Shown here in pieces: positions 1-7,920 of a stretch of 49,050 nucleotides of DNA; the stretch's first letter is position 1, and each line of letters begins with the position of its first letter. The notes under the pieces are model-generated. The model made no database searches and was not told the DNA's origin. It saw only the letters and a program-made list of their open reading frames with translations. The translations under genes and the position numbers were made by a program. Source of the stretch: Treponema sp. (GTDB lineage: Bacteria; Spirochaetota; Spirochaetia; Treponematales; Breznakiellaceae); the NCBI GenBank assembly GCA_031256635.1, contig JAIRQF010000159.1, positions 1 through 49,050 on the forward strand, given 5' to 3'.

Positions 1-426
1 CGGGGCGTTTGCCGCAAACGATACTGACTGCATGCCTTGAACAATTACCGTGTAACTGCCGGTTCCTCTGTCGTTGAAAAAGCCCGCGAAGAAAGTGAAA
101 ACTTCCCCCGCTCGTAATTCCCGCGTAAATCGAAAATTATCGCCTTCCCCGCCGTCATCGTCAATTTTATCTGTACCGCTCACCGCCGAAAACGCCACAG
201 GGTCAAGCGTTCCGTTGTTTGTTGACTCAATTGTGTAAGTTCCCGCAGAAGGCGCGGTAAAACTCAACCGCACTCTCTGACCATTATTTATAGTTACAGT
301 CGCCGGGGCGTTTGCAGTAAGCGTCTGCGCCGCCGCTTGCGGCGATGACTGCTGCGCGTGCAGCCCGACAAGGTTGTAAAGAAAACCGCACATTACAAAA
401 ATCGCGCTAAATATTTTAACTTTCAT
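1..426 (-). CDS. Secreted repeat protein, N-terminal part (cut by left edge)
   Basis: The minus-strand frame opens at 426 and runs off the left edge without a stop, giving 142 codons. A GGAG ribosome site lies just upstream. The first residues form a signal peptide (MKVKIFSAIFVMCGF..., then GLHAQQ), so the product should be exported. After it comes one complete copy of a roughly 100-residue beta module with the signatures INNGQRV, FTAPSAGTY, STNNGTLDPVAFSA and GEVFTFFAGF, and the start of a second. The complete neighbour at 1000-5559 has three copies of the same module, so the two genes are paralogues. The module resembles bacterial pre-peptidase C-terminal (PPC-like) domains, usually found in secreted enzymes and adhesins. 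What follows it here is outside the window, so the catalytic part, if any, is unknown. Confidence 0.8.
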   Translation of the reverse strand, partial: MKVKIFSAIFVMCGFLYNLVGLHAQQSSPQAAAQTLTANAPATVTINNGQRVRLSFTAPSAGTYTIESTNNGTLDPVAFSAVSGTDKIDDDGGEGDNFRFTRELRAGEVFTFFAGFFNDRGTGSYTVIVQGMQSVSFAANAP

Positions 427-779
427 TCCTCACTCCTTTTTTTTCCACTGTTCACTGCCATTAACCTCACCGTAAAACGCCTCTCTCATTATTCCTTATT
501 CCGTTTCATGCTATATTAGTAATATGACGATAACGCAAACTGTAGACATTCCGGCTGACCGCCGTATAACTACAGAGTGGTAAATGGTTCGAGGTAATTT
601 ATTATTAGAAAAAGCCGTATCCGGTTCAGACAAAACATTTGCCGTTAATTTTTTACAAATTGCTCTTTTAAAAATAATTCCTTACATACAGACTGTAAGC
701 AAAGTCTTCCGCTTTTCACTTGTATAACGCGCCTAGTGTCCTGTTTTCTTCATTCTATATCACACATTTTAGGATCAGA
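427..779. other. Intergenic stretch with possible gene remnant
   Basis: No convincing intact gene is visible. On the plus strand a 19-codon frame (524-583) looks like a broken antitoxin-type gene and is listed separately. It is followed at 584-727 by a 47-codon open frame without a good ribosome site and without recognisable features, which I do not call as a gene. The part near 427-480 holds the leader of the minus-strand secreted protein. Confidence 0.4.
524..583 (+). pseudogene. Possible remnant of a small antitoxin-like gene
   Basis: The frame reads MTITQTVDIPADRRITTEW and then stops. From memory, small Treponema proteins with a similar start (T-I-T-Q-T, then I-P-A-D-R-R) are antitoxin-like and continue with a proline-rich segment; I cannot check this here. 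If so, this copy ends about 20 residues in. Reading GAG TGG as a GAG-GTG that lost a base gives only a few more codons before another stop, so the gene seems decayed rather than simply frameshifted. No partner toxin is visible next to it. Confidence 0.3.
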
Positions 780-920
780 TCACATCCCAGGCGCGCCTTC
801 AAACACGGCATGAGCTGAGCCGTTGGTGAATGTTATGGTTAATAAATCATACGCTCTATCAAACTCCCACATATTTTCATAGTAGAGATCATTTCCGCTT
901 TTTTTAAGTGCGTTTTTCAT
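780..920 (-). CDS. Small hypothetical protein (46 aa)
   Basis: A 46-codon minus-strand frame starts with ATG at 920 behind a good AGGAG ribosome site seven bases upstream, and ends with TGA at 780-782. The product begins MKNALKKSGNDLYYENMW and ends with a segment (LLTITFTNGSAHAVFEG) that could form two beta strands. It has no signal peptide or membrane segment. It lies between the two paralogous secreted proteins, which are on the same strand. I do not recognise a family. The ribosome site and balanced composition favour a real gene, but it is short. Confidence 0.45.
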   Translation of the reverse strand: MKNALKKSGNDLYYENMWEFDRAYDLLTITFTNGSAHAVFEGAPGM

Positions 921-968
921 AAAAACTCCTTTTTCTGTTGTTGTGAATTATTAAACCTGTTGTTTACA

Positions 969-996
969 GGAATGTGTATGTTATTTTGCTCATATT
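969..996. repeat. 28-bp direct repeat, copy 1
   Basis: The 28 bases just past the stop codon of the M6 protease gene match 25 of 28 positions of 5717-5744, which lies just past the stop codon of the XRE regulator gene. Both copies sit in the same place relative to a minus-strand stop codon and in the same orientation, so the M6 gene is bracketed by direct repeats. Confidence 0.6.
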
Positions 997-999
997 TTG

Positions 1000-3900
1000 T
1001 TACTGCTCGCTGCGGTCTATGATTTCGCCGCCGGTTCTGTTGAATCTTCCGAGTACCGAAACATTTACGTTATTGAAGCGGTCGCCTACAATATTGCCCC
1101 TGATTACGCCGCCCTGCATATTGAATACACCGTTCACATCCACGCCGCCTGCGTACGTTCCCGCGGTATTGGCGTTGATTTCGCCGCCTTGCATGTTGAG
1201 CGTGCCGTCCAGGAGTACGCCGCCTGCGCCTTGAGAGGCGTTGTTGGCTGTGATTCTGCCGGTGCGCAACGTGAATATGGCTGTGCTGTGGACGCTTACG
1301 CCTGCGCCTAAAGGCGCGGTATTGCCGCTTATTTCGCCGCCCTGCATTATAAATTCCACGCCTCTTCTCAGCGAACTGCCTATATTTACGCCGCCGCCTG
1401 AGCGGCCTGCGGTATTACCGCTTATTAGGCCGCCTGTCATGGTGAACGATCCTGTCGCGTACACGCCTCCTCCGGAGCTTTCGGCAGTATTGCCGCTTAT
1501 CTCGCCGCCTGACATAACAAGCGATCCTGAAACGCCGCTGTCACGGTTGCCGCTGATAAGCCCGCCCGACATAGTAAGCGTACCTCTGACGCCGGATTTG
1601 GCATTGTTGCTTATTTCGCCGCCTGTCATACTCAGTACAGCCTGAGATGCGGTTGTATTGTGGCTGTTTACGCCGTGTTCCATGTTGCCGCTGATTGCTC
1701 CGCCTGATATCGTAAAAGAGCTGTCCCTGTCCGCGCTTACGCCGCCTGTGTTGCGCGTAATCAAACCGCCTGACATAGTGAATGCGCCATTTCTCTCTAT
1801 GCTGACTCCGCCGCTTGAAACATTGCGCGGATTTGTAGTATTGCCTGAAATTTCGCCGCCTGTCATGTTAAACGAACCGAGTATCATAAGACCGCTGCCC
1901 TGTGTACTGGTATTCGAGTTGTTGCGTATAACGGCGCCTGAGTTCATGGTAAAGAAGCCGCCTCTTTCAACGCGCATCAATACGCCGCCTGTTGCCGGAA
2001 AAGCGGCGCTGTTGCCGTCAATTATTATATTTTCCAAAACAAGAATTGCGCCATCTGATACTGTGAATAAATTGCCGTTTATCCCGCGTGTAAGAACGAT
2101 GGGAGCTCCGCGGCCTGCGCCGCGTATGATAAGCCTGCCGCCTGCGGCTACAGCTTTCGGAATTGTTAAACGTGTGTCTATCGTCATGTTCTGACCAATG
2201 TTGATAACGATATCACCCCTTACATTGGCGTGATCCGCTATGCGCCTTTGGAAAACCGCCATCGTTGTAACGAGGTCTTCATTGCTGCTGACAAACGCAT
2301 TCGGCATTTCCACAAAGCCCGTGTTCGCGCCGTTTCTGTATGAGATGCCGGATTTGTCTCCCTGCCTGCTCCATGAAGCAAATGAGCCTACAGACATAAT
2401 TAAATCCGCCGTTGAGCCTTCTGTGTAGTTATAAACGCCGCCGCCGTAGTAGGCGGCATTGATGTTGGGTCTGTTCCACATAACCGTTACGGCATTGTTT
2501 GGAGCAGTGCCTTTATTGATGTTATAATCACCTGATATTATCGGAACAACGTTTCCCAAAACGGTTTGCAGGGGGTTATGTTTGCTGGTAGGTCCCGCGA
2601 CAAGTCCGCCGTTTATATTCAAGGCTGAGGCGCTTGAATTGTTCCTAATGTTTCCGCCTGTATTGTTGACGATTCTGCCGCCGTTCATTGTGAAAGTTCC
2701 GAAGGCATCAAATCCGATTCTCAAACGCACACCGCCGCCATTGGTTTCGCTTAATAAGGTCATAGTACCGGCAAAAGTACCAGAATCAATATAAGTAACA
2801 TCTGCTGTGTTGGCGGTATTGCCTGAGATCTCTCCGCCGTTCATGGTGAAAAAACTGTTCTCCTGGACTTCCACACCGCCGCCTATGTTGTTGCGTAAAA
2901 CCGCGCCTGAGTTCATTATGAGATTGCTCCCCTTTTTGGTCCATCCAATTATCGCCCGCGTGATTTCATGCCTCCAAGCGATACTGACGCCGTCAACCAG
3001 CACAAGCGGAGTGGTGTTGTCAGGGAAGTTAACCGAGTCGCCGTCAAGGATGATATTTTCCAAAATGAGAGTCGCCCCCGGAATGAACACGCCCGGCGTT
3101 TCGCTGCTGCCGTAGGATACGCGCAACATTTCAACAGCCGCGCCGCGCTTTATTGTTGCCGGACGTGCAGGATTCGCGCTGCGGATGGTAAGAGTTGCGT
3201 TAGGGTTTCTTGGCACTGGTATATTGACTGTCTCAGTAAGCGTAATATCTTCTCTGAGCTCTATAACCATATTGCTCTGGGCGTTGGCGAAAGACAAAAC
3301 TTGTAAAAGAAAGTCATTAGCGGATGTTCTTGGAATATCGCCAATAATGAATGTCATCGCGTTCCCTGTGTTTTCTATGCCGGTAATTCTTAAACCTGAA
3401 GGCAATCCGTCGTGCCACACCGCGGCGGGAACAGTCATGCTGTTAAAGTGAGTATTAACGCCCGGGCGGAACAGGTCGGTGGTATCTCCCCTGTTGTTGC
3501 CGCCGCCAAGGTCGTCCCTGCCGTCCGCCTGTAAAAGCGCCACGTATGGGAACCCCCGGCTGGCAAGCCTCCAGTTGTCGCCGTCCGTGTGGATATGCCA
3601 TATCGCAAGCCCGGTTCCCGGAGGGATTCCATAGCGGCGGCCTTCCGAAGTGAGCGCTTCGATATAAAAAGCTTCCTTTTCGTTTCTCCTGTACATTAAA
3701 GCGGTGTGGCTGTTGGGGGTGAGGGTAAACCTTGTCCCGTCTCTTGCGTTGGTGATATCCGTTACATCAATCCACCCTGAGCGGTGTCTGAATGCGGCGT
3801 TGGGATATATGCCGTTCGCCATAACGCACCATATCCCGATTCCATAAGAAGGCTCTGTCCTCGCGGGGGGAGCATAGATGTCGGGCCAGCCCATCAGCAT

Positions 3901-5559
3901 GTGGCCGTTTTCATGCACAAACGTACGGATTGACGGAATAATAAAGGGAGGCCCCCAGTCCGTTAACTGATAATTCCTGAAAACGGCTCCCCTTATCGTA
4001 ACATTGGCGTTTAAAGAACCGGCGTGAGGCCAAAGCCCTTCTCTCCATTCGTGGCTTGCGGTGCCGATGTAGATTATATTAAGCGCCAATACTCTGCCGT
4101 TTGCGTCTTTTGTAACACTCGACAGATCGACATTGGTTCTGGTCAGTTTGTCCATTATTTCGGCGAGAAACATATCGACGTGAGCGCGGCTCCCGGTGGC
4201 ATAGTTCACCTTAACATCGTAATGGCTCTTGGGGTGATCCATGGTAATAACCGGTGTTAAAATGTTGGTGTAATCCAGCCTCCCGTTGGAAACATCAAGG
4301 AAATAGCCGCGGACGGAACTGCTCCCCGTGTTGAGCCAATCATTAATCATTTCCCGAGTGACGCTCATGCTCATTCTCTGGTCGGGAAACTGCACCAGCA
4401 CCGTAAGCCCGGTTATGTTCCCTGTTCTGGGATTTAAAGCCGCCGCTGTAGCGCCGGAAGCCGGAGCGGGAGTCGGAGCCTGGGTAAGAGTGAATGGAGT
4501 GGCGGGAGCGGCGGTGGTAGGTGAAGTTGCGGCAGGCGTCTGGGTTTCAGCCACAGACTGGCTGCCTTGAACGTTTACCGAATAATTGCCGCGTGCGCCG
4601 CTGCCGTAAACTCCCGCAAAGAAAGTAAAAACCTCCCCTTCGCGTAAAACCCGTGTAAAGTAGAAATTTCTGCCTTCTCCGCTGTTATCGTCAATAGTCC
4701 CTGTGCCGCCCGCCGCTGAAAACGCCTCCGGGTCTAACGTACCGTTGTTTGAAGAGAAAAAAGCGTAATTCCCGTCAGTCGGCGCTGTAAAACTTAATTC
4801 TGTCCTGCCGCCGCTGTATATAGTAACAGGCGTTGCGGCGTTCACCGTAAGGGATACTGTTGCCCCAGCAGACTGCGCAGTCGCAATCTGGCTGCCTTGA
4901 ACGTTTACCGTGTAACCACCGTTTCCATTATCGTTGTAAATTCCCGCGAAGAAAGTGAAAAGCTCTCCCGCGCTTAAAATACGCGAAAAGCGGAAATTTT
5001 TGCCTTCCCCGCTGTCATCGTTTATATTCCCTGTACCGCTCGCCGCCGAAAACGCCACCGGGTCAAGCGTTCCGTTGTTTGTAGATTCAAACCTGAATTC
5101 CCCCGCATAAGGAGCGGTAAAACTCAACTGCACCCTCTGCCCGTTGTTTATATTGACAGATACCGGAGCGTTTGCCGTAATGGATACCGAAGGGATAACG
5201 CTGACACCCACCGTGTAACTGCCGCTCCCCCTGTTGCTGTGAACGCCCGCGAAGAAAGTTAAAATTTCACCTGCGCGTAAATTATGCGTAAAGAGGAAAT
5301 TACTGCCCTGCCCGCCGTCATCGTTAATATTCCCTGTACCGCTCGCCGCCGAAAACGCCGTCGGGTCGAACGAACCGTTATGTGAAGACTCAAACCTGTA
5401 GGTCCCCGCAGAAGGCGCGGTAAAATTCATCTGCACTCTCTGCCCGTTGTTTATATTGACAGCCGCCGTGGTGTTTACCGTAAGCGTCTGCTGCGCGTGC
5501 AGGATGCCCGGGAACAGGAGGAAAATTGTTAAAATAATAAAACTGTATTTCGATTTCAT
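1000..5559 (-). CDS. Secreted M6-type metalloprotease with PPC-like modules and repetitive beta-helix
   Basis: This 1519-residue protein starts with a signal peptide ending in ILHAQQ. Three copies of a PPC-like beta module follow (roughly 25-125, 127-228, 236-340), then an Ala/Thr/Pro linker near 345-385. The next part carries H549-E550-N-G-H553 followed by MLMGWPDIY. This fits the zinc site HExxHxxGxPDxY of M6 peptidases (immune inhibitor A-like), so it should cleave proteins outside the cell. From about 760 to the end there are two pectate-lyase-like blocks, each starting with an ENIIxDG segment and continuing in many short repeats such as MxGGxISGNTA, expected to form a right-handed beta-helix that may bind surfaces or host/plant polymers. 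There is no LPXTG-type or type IX sorting tail. It is a paralogue of the gene at 1-426. The repeats are also visible in the DNA (about 1200-1900), so repeat number may vary between strains. Confidence 0.88.
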   Translation of the reverse strand: MKSKYSFIILTIFLLFPGILHAQQTLTVNTTAAVNINNGQRVQMNFTAPSAGTYRFESSHNGSFDPTAFSAASGTGNINDDGGQGSNFLFTHNLRAGEILTFFAGVHSNRGSGSYTVGVSVIPSVSITANAPVSVNINNGQRVQLSFTAPYAGEFRFESTNNGTLDPVAFSAASGTGNINDDSGEGKNFRFSRILSAGELFTFFAGIYNDNGNGGYTVNVQGSQIATAQSAGATVSLTVNAATPVTIYSGGRTELSFTAPTDGNYAFFSSNNGTLDPEAFSAAGGTGTIDDNSGEGRNFYFTRVLREGEVFTFFAGVYGSGARGNYSVNVQGSQSVAETQTPAATSPTTAAPATPFTLTQAPTPAPASGATAAALNPRTGNITGLTVLVQFPDQRMSMSVTREMINDWLNTGSSSVRGYFLDVSNGRLDYTNILTPVITMDHPKSHYDVKVNYATGSRAHVDMFLAEIMDKLTRTNVDLSSVTKDANGRVLALNIIYIGTASHEWREGLWPHAGSLNANVTIRGAVFRNYQLTDWGPPFIIPSIRTFVHENGHMLMGWPDIYAPPARTEPSYGIGIWCVMANGIYPNAAFRHRSGWIDVTDITNARDGTRFTLTPNSHTALMYRRNEKEAFYIEALTSEGRRYGIPPGTGLAIWHIHTDGDNWRLASRGFPYVALLQADGRDDLGGGNNRGDTTDLFRPGVNTHFNSMTVPAAVWHDGLPSGLRITGIENTGNAMTFIIGDIPRTSANDFLLQVLSFANAQSNMVIELREDITLTETVNIPVPRNPNATLTIRSANPARPATIKRGAAVEMLRVSYGSSETPGVFIPGATLILENIILDGDSVNFPDNTTPLVLVDGVSIAWRHEITRAIIGWTKKGSNLIMNSGAVLRNNIGGGVEVQENSFFTMNGGEISGNTANTADVTYIDSGTFAGTMTLLSETNGGGVRLRIGFDAFGTFTMNGGRIVNNTGGNIRNNSSASALNINGGLVAGPTSKHNPLQTVLGNVVPIISGDYNINKGTAPNNAVTVMWNRPNINAAYYGGGVYNYTEGSTADLIMSVGSFASWSRQGDKSGISYRNGANTGFVEMPNAFVSSNEDLVTTMAVFQRRIADHANVRGDIVINIGQNMTIDTRLTIPKAVAAGGRLIIRGAGRGAPIVLTRGINGNLFTVSDGAILVLENIIIDGNSAAFPATGGVLMRVERGGFFTMNSGAVIRNNSNTSTQGSGLMILGSFNMTGGEISGNTTNPRNVSSGGVSIERNGAFTMSGGLITRNTGGVSADRDSSFTISGGAISGNMEHGVNSHNTTASQAVLSMTGGEISNNAKSGVRGTLTMSGGLISGNRDSGVSGSLVMSGGEISGNTAESSGGGVYATGSFTMTGGLISGNTAGRSGGGVNIGSSLRRGVEFIMQGGEISGNTAPLGAGVSVHSTAIFTLRTGRITANNASQGAGGVLLDGTLNMQGGEINANTAGTYAGGVDVNGVFNMQGGVIRGNIVGDRFNNVNVSVLGRFNRTGGEIIDRSEQ

Positions 5560-5716
5560 ATATTCTCTTTGTTTTACCGCACCGTAAAGTTAATACTTGT
5601 TGGAATATTTTCTACAGACCACATGACGATTCTCAATTGCTCATTGTTATGATTCGTATATTGAATTATCAATCAGTTATATCTATCCTTTTTAATTAAT
5701 ATATCTTTTGATACCG

Positions 5717-5744
5717 GGAATGTTTATATTGTTTTGCTCATATT
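5717..5744. repeat. 28-bp direct repeat, copy 2
   Basis: Second copy of the repeat at 969-996, with three differences in 28 bases. It lies a few bases downstream of the XRE regulator stop codon, upstream of the M6 protease gene. The flanking sequence beyond the 28 bases is not similar. Confidence 0.6.
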
Positions 5745-5749
5745 AAAAA

Positions 5750-6682
5750 TTACAGCTCTATGCCGAATTCTTTCGCGTCATCCTTTACCATAGTTACCCA
5801 GTTGTGATAACCGAACATCTTTGAAGCGTAATACGACTGCTTCAAAAGCTCAGGTGCTTCATCCTTGTTACCCAAATAATATAGACAATGAGCTTTATAC
5901 GCGGTTATCAAAGGCAAAAGGCGGAAAACCCCTGTTTCTTTGCATATTTCCGCGGCGCGGTCGCACATAGCCAAGGCTTCATCAAATTTTTTGGCATAGG
6001 CAAGAAGCGTGGCAAGAGCGTAGACAACGCTGGCGTAATATTCCCCTTTGGATTCCTTATCAATGTTGGTTTCCTCAAAATTCTTCTTTAACAGGGTCAG
6101 TACGTTGATACCGTCATCCAGACGTCCGTTATCACGGTATACCATCGTTGTAAGATTGATTATGCGCACATCCTGTTTGGAAAGATAATATTTATCTATG
6201 TCTTTTTCGTTATACTCAGGGATGCTGATTTTCATGGCTTCCATAAGCATCTGAAGTACACGCCCGCCGTCTTCTTTTCTGTGTAAAGCGCACATGGCTT
6301 TATTTAATAAAATATACTGACGATTGACGCGTTCCGCCATGAATTCCGCATCTTCTTCCAGAGTTTTAATTAATACATCCGCTTTTTTTGTTCTTTCTTC
6401 CTGATCATCATATATGCTTTCAGTTTTTATTAATGCGTACAATTCATCCATAATCTTTTGGATATCCGCTGTTTTTTTATCAATTATAATATCAATATTT
6501 CCCGGATTATACCCAAGCCTTTCCAGCAGCATCTCGGTCGTGTTTTTGTTCGGCATGGTCTGCCCGTTCTCTATCCTCGACAAAGTTGACTGTTCAATAA
6601 CCGGATACGCAAGCTCCTCCTGCGTCATTCCCTGTTGAATGCGAAGTTTTTTAATCAGCGTCCCTATGTTTAAAAGCGGCAT
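5750..6682 (-). CDS. XRE-family regulator with helical repeat C-terminus
   Basis: The 310-residue protein begins with a helix-turn-helix of the HTH_3/XRE type (about residues 5-60): IGTLIKKLRIQQGMTQEELA, then STLSRIENGQTMPN. The remaining 240 residues are helical with TPR-like character (for example YASVVYALATLLAYAKKFDEALAMCDRAAE), the architecture of Rgg/PlcR-type regulators, where the repeats sense a peptide or partner protein. No peptide gene is visible next to it. A sigma70-type promoter ends seven bases before the ATG, so translation probably starts on a leaderless mRNA; no Shine-Dalgarno site is present. The M6 protease gene follows on the same strand after about 190 bases and is a possible target. 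It is divergent from asd. Confidence 0.85.
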   Translation of the reverse strand: MPLLNIGTLIKKLRIQQGMTQEELAYPVIEQSTLSRIENGQTMPNKNTTEMLLERLGYNPGNIDIIIDKKTADIQKIMDELYALIKTESIYDDQEERTKKADVLIKTLEEDAEFMAERVNRQYILLNKAMCALHRKEDGGRVLQMLMEAMKISIPEYNEKDIDKYYLSKQDVRIINLTTMVYRDNGRLDDGINVLTLLKKNFEETNIDKESKGEYYASVVYALATLLAYAKKFDEALAMCDRAAEICKETGVFRLLPLITAYKAHCLYYLGNKDEAPELLKQSYYASKMFGYHNWVTMVKDDAKEFGIEL

Positions 6683-6689
6683 TGTATAT

Positions 6690-6718
6690 ATTATAGGCGT
6701 TTAATCTGCCGCTGCCAA
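6690..6718 (-). promoter_or_regulatory. Promoter of XRE regulator (leaderless)
   Basis: On the minus strand TTGGCA (6713-6718), a 17-base spacer and TATAAT (6690-6695) make a near-consensus sigma70 promoter. The -10 box ends seven bases before the start codon at 6682, so the transcript should begin at or next to the A of ATG. Confidence 0.65.
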
Positions 6719-6815
6719 CCTTCAGCACAGTAAACGCCATGGTGTCAGCAAACCGTTTTTGCCACTTAATAAAAATGTCAATTTGTGTTACCATCGCTGT
6801 ATTAAGGAGAAAATT

Positions 6816-7919
6816 ATGGCAAAAATCCCGGTTGGTATTTTAGGCGCCACGGGTATGGTTGGGCAGCAGTATATCTCACTTCTGAATGATCATCCCTGGT
6901 TTGAGGTACGCTATGCCGCAGCGTCACCGCGAAGCGCGGGAAAAAAATATAAGGACGCTGTCGCTGGAAGGTGGCATCTTACTAAAACTTACACATACGA
7001 AGTCGGCTTAATCACAGTAGAAGACGCCAATGATGTAAGCAATGCGGCAGCGGCATTTAAAAACGGCGGATGCTCATTTGTGTTTTCCGCGCTTGAGATG
7101 GGAAAGGAAGAAACCCGTGCTCTTGAAGAGCAGTACGCCGCCGCGGGAATCCCTGTTATTTCAAACGCGTCCGCGCACCGCTGGACGCCCGATGTGCCGG
7201 TTTTAATCGCCGAAGTGAATCCTGATCATACTGATATTATTCCGATGCAAAAAAAAGCGCGCGGCTGGGATCGCGGCTTTATCGCTGTTAAACCAAACTG
7301 TTCGATACAGAGTTATATGAAACCTCTTCACGCTCTCGCGCAGGCCGGTTACACGGCGCAGAGGATCATTGTTTCTACGATGCAGGCAGTCTCCGGGGCA
7401 GGATATCCCGGAGTTCCAAGCCTGGATATGATTGATAATATTGTGCCTTTTATCGGCGGTGAAGAGGAAAAATCCGAAAAAGAACCGCTTAAAATTTTTG
7501 GTTCTATTGAAAACGGCATTTTTAAAAACGCGGAGTTTCCGAAAATTTCCGCTCATTGCAACCGTGTACCCGTAACAGACGGGCATACCGCATGCGTCTC
7601 GCTTGAGTTCGCAGGAAAAAAACCTTCTTCTATGGATGAAATTAAAAAAATCTGGGCTGATTATAAAGGTTTGCCGCAGGAAGCCGATTTTCCGACAGCG
7701 CCAAAGCAGCCGATTATTTACCGCGATGAGGATAACCGTCCTCAGCCGCGAAAAGACCGCGATGCTGACAAGGCGATGGCGGTTGTAATCGGGCGGCTTC
7801 GTCCCTGTAATGTGTTTGATATCCGCTTTACCTCTCTTTCGCATAACACAGTGCGCGGCGCGGCCGGCGGCGGAATACTCAACGCGGAACTTTTAAAGTA
7901 TAAAGGTTATTTGAACTGA
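6816..7919 (+). CDS. asd: Aspartate-semialdehyde dehydrogenase
   Basis: The enzyme reduces aspartyl-4-phosphate with NADPH to aspartate semialdehyde, the branch point to lysine/diaminopimelate, threonine and methionine. The N-terminus has the nucleotide-binding motif GILGATGMVGQQY. The catalytic cysteine is C162 in KPNCSIQ, and the catalytic histidine is expected in the segment HCNRVPVTDGH (about 247-257). The sequence fits the archaeal/fungal-type branch rather than the E. coli type. The frame is open 19 codons further upstream to 6759, but AAGGAG at 6804-6809 places the start at 6816, giving 367 residues. Only one base separates its stop from the lysA start, so the two are very likely co-transcribed and translationally coupled. 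Confidence 0.95.
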   Translation: MAKIPVGILGATGMVGQQYISLLNDHPWFEVRYAAASPRSAGKKYKDAVAGRWHLTKTYTYEVGLITVEDANDVSNAAAAFKNGGCSFVFSALEMGKEETRALEEQYAAAGIPVISNASAHRWTPDVPVLIAEVNPDHTDIIPMQKKARGWDRGFIAVKPNCSIQSYMKPLHALAQAGYTAQRIIVSTMQAVSGAGYPGVPSLDMIDNIVPFIGGEEEKSEKEPLKIFGSIENGIFKNAEFPKISAHCNRVPVTDGHTACVSLEFAGKKPSSMDEIKKIWADYKGLPQEADFPTAPKQPIIYRDEDNRPQPRKDRDADKAMAVVIGRLRPCNVFDIRFTSLSHNTVRGAAGGGILNAELLKYKGYLN

Positions 7920-7920
7920 A

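Noticed and set aside
584-727. 47-codon plus-strand frame after the antitoxin-like remnant
   Set aside because: It has no ribosome site and no recognisable sequence; it might be a toxin remnant but nothing supports that.
1658-2194. Plus-strand frames opposite the M6 protease repeats
   Set aside because: They are proline-rich shadows of the glycine-rich repeats on the minus strand.
7203-7844. 213-codon open frame on the minus strand within asd
   Set aside because: It lies fully inside a well-supported gene, has no ribosome site and its composition matches an antisense shadow.
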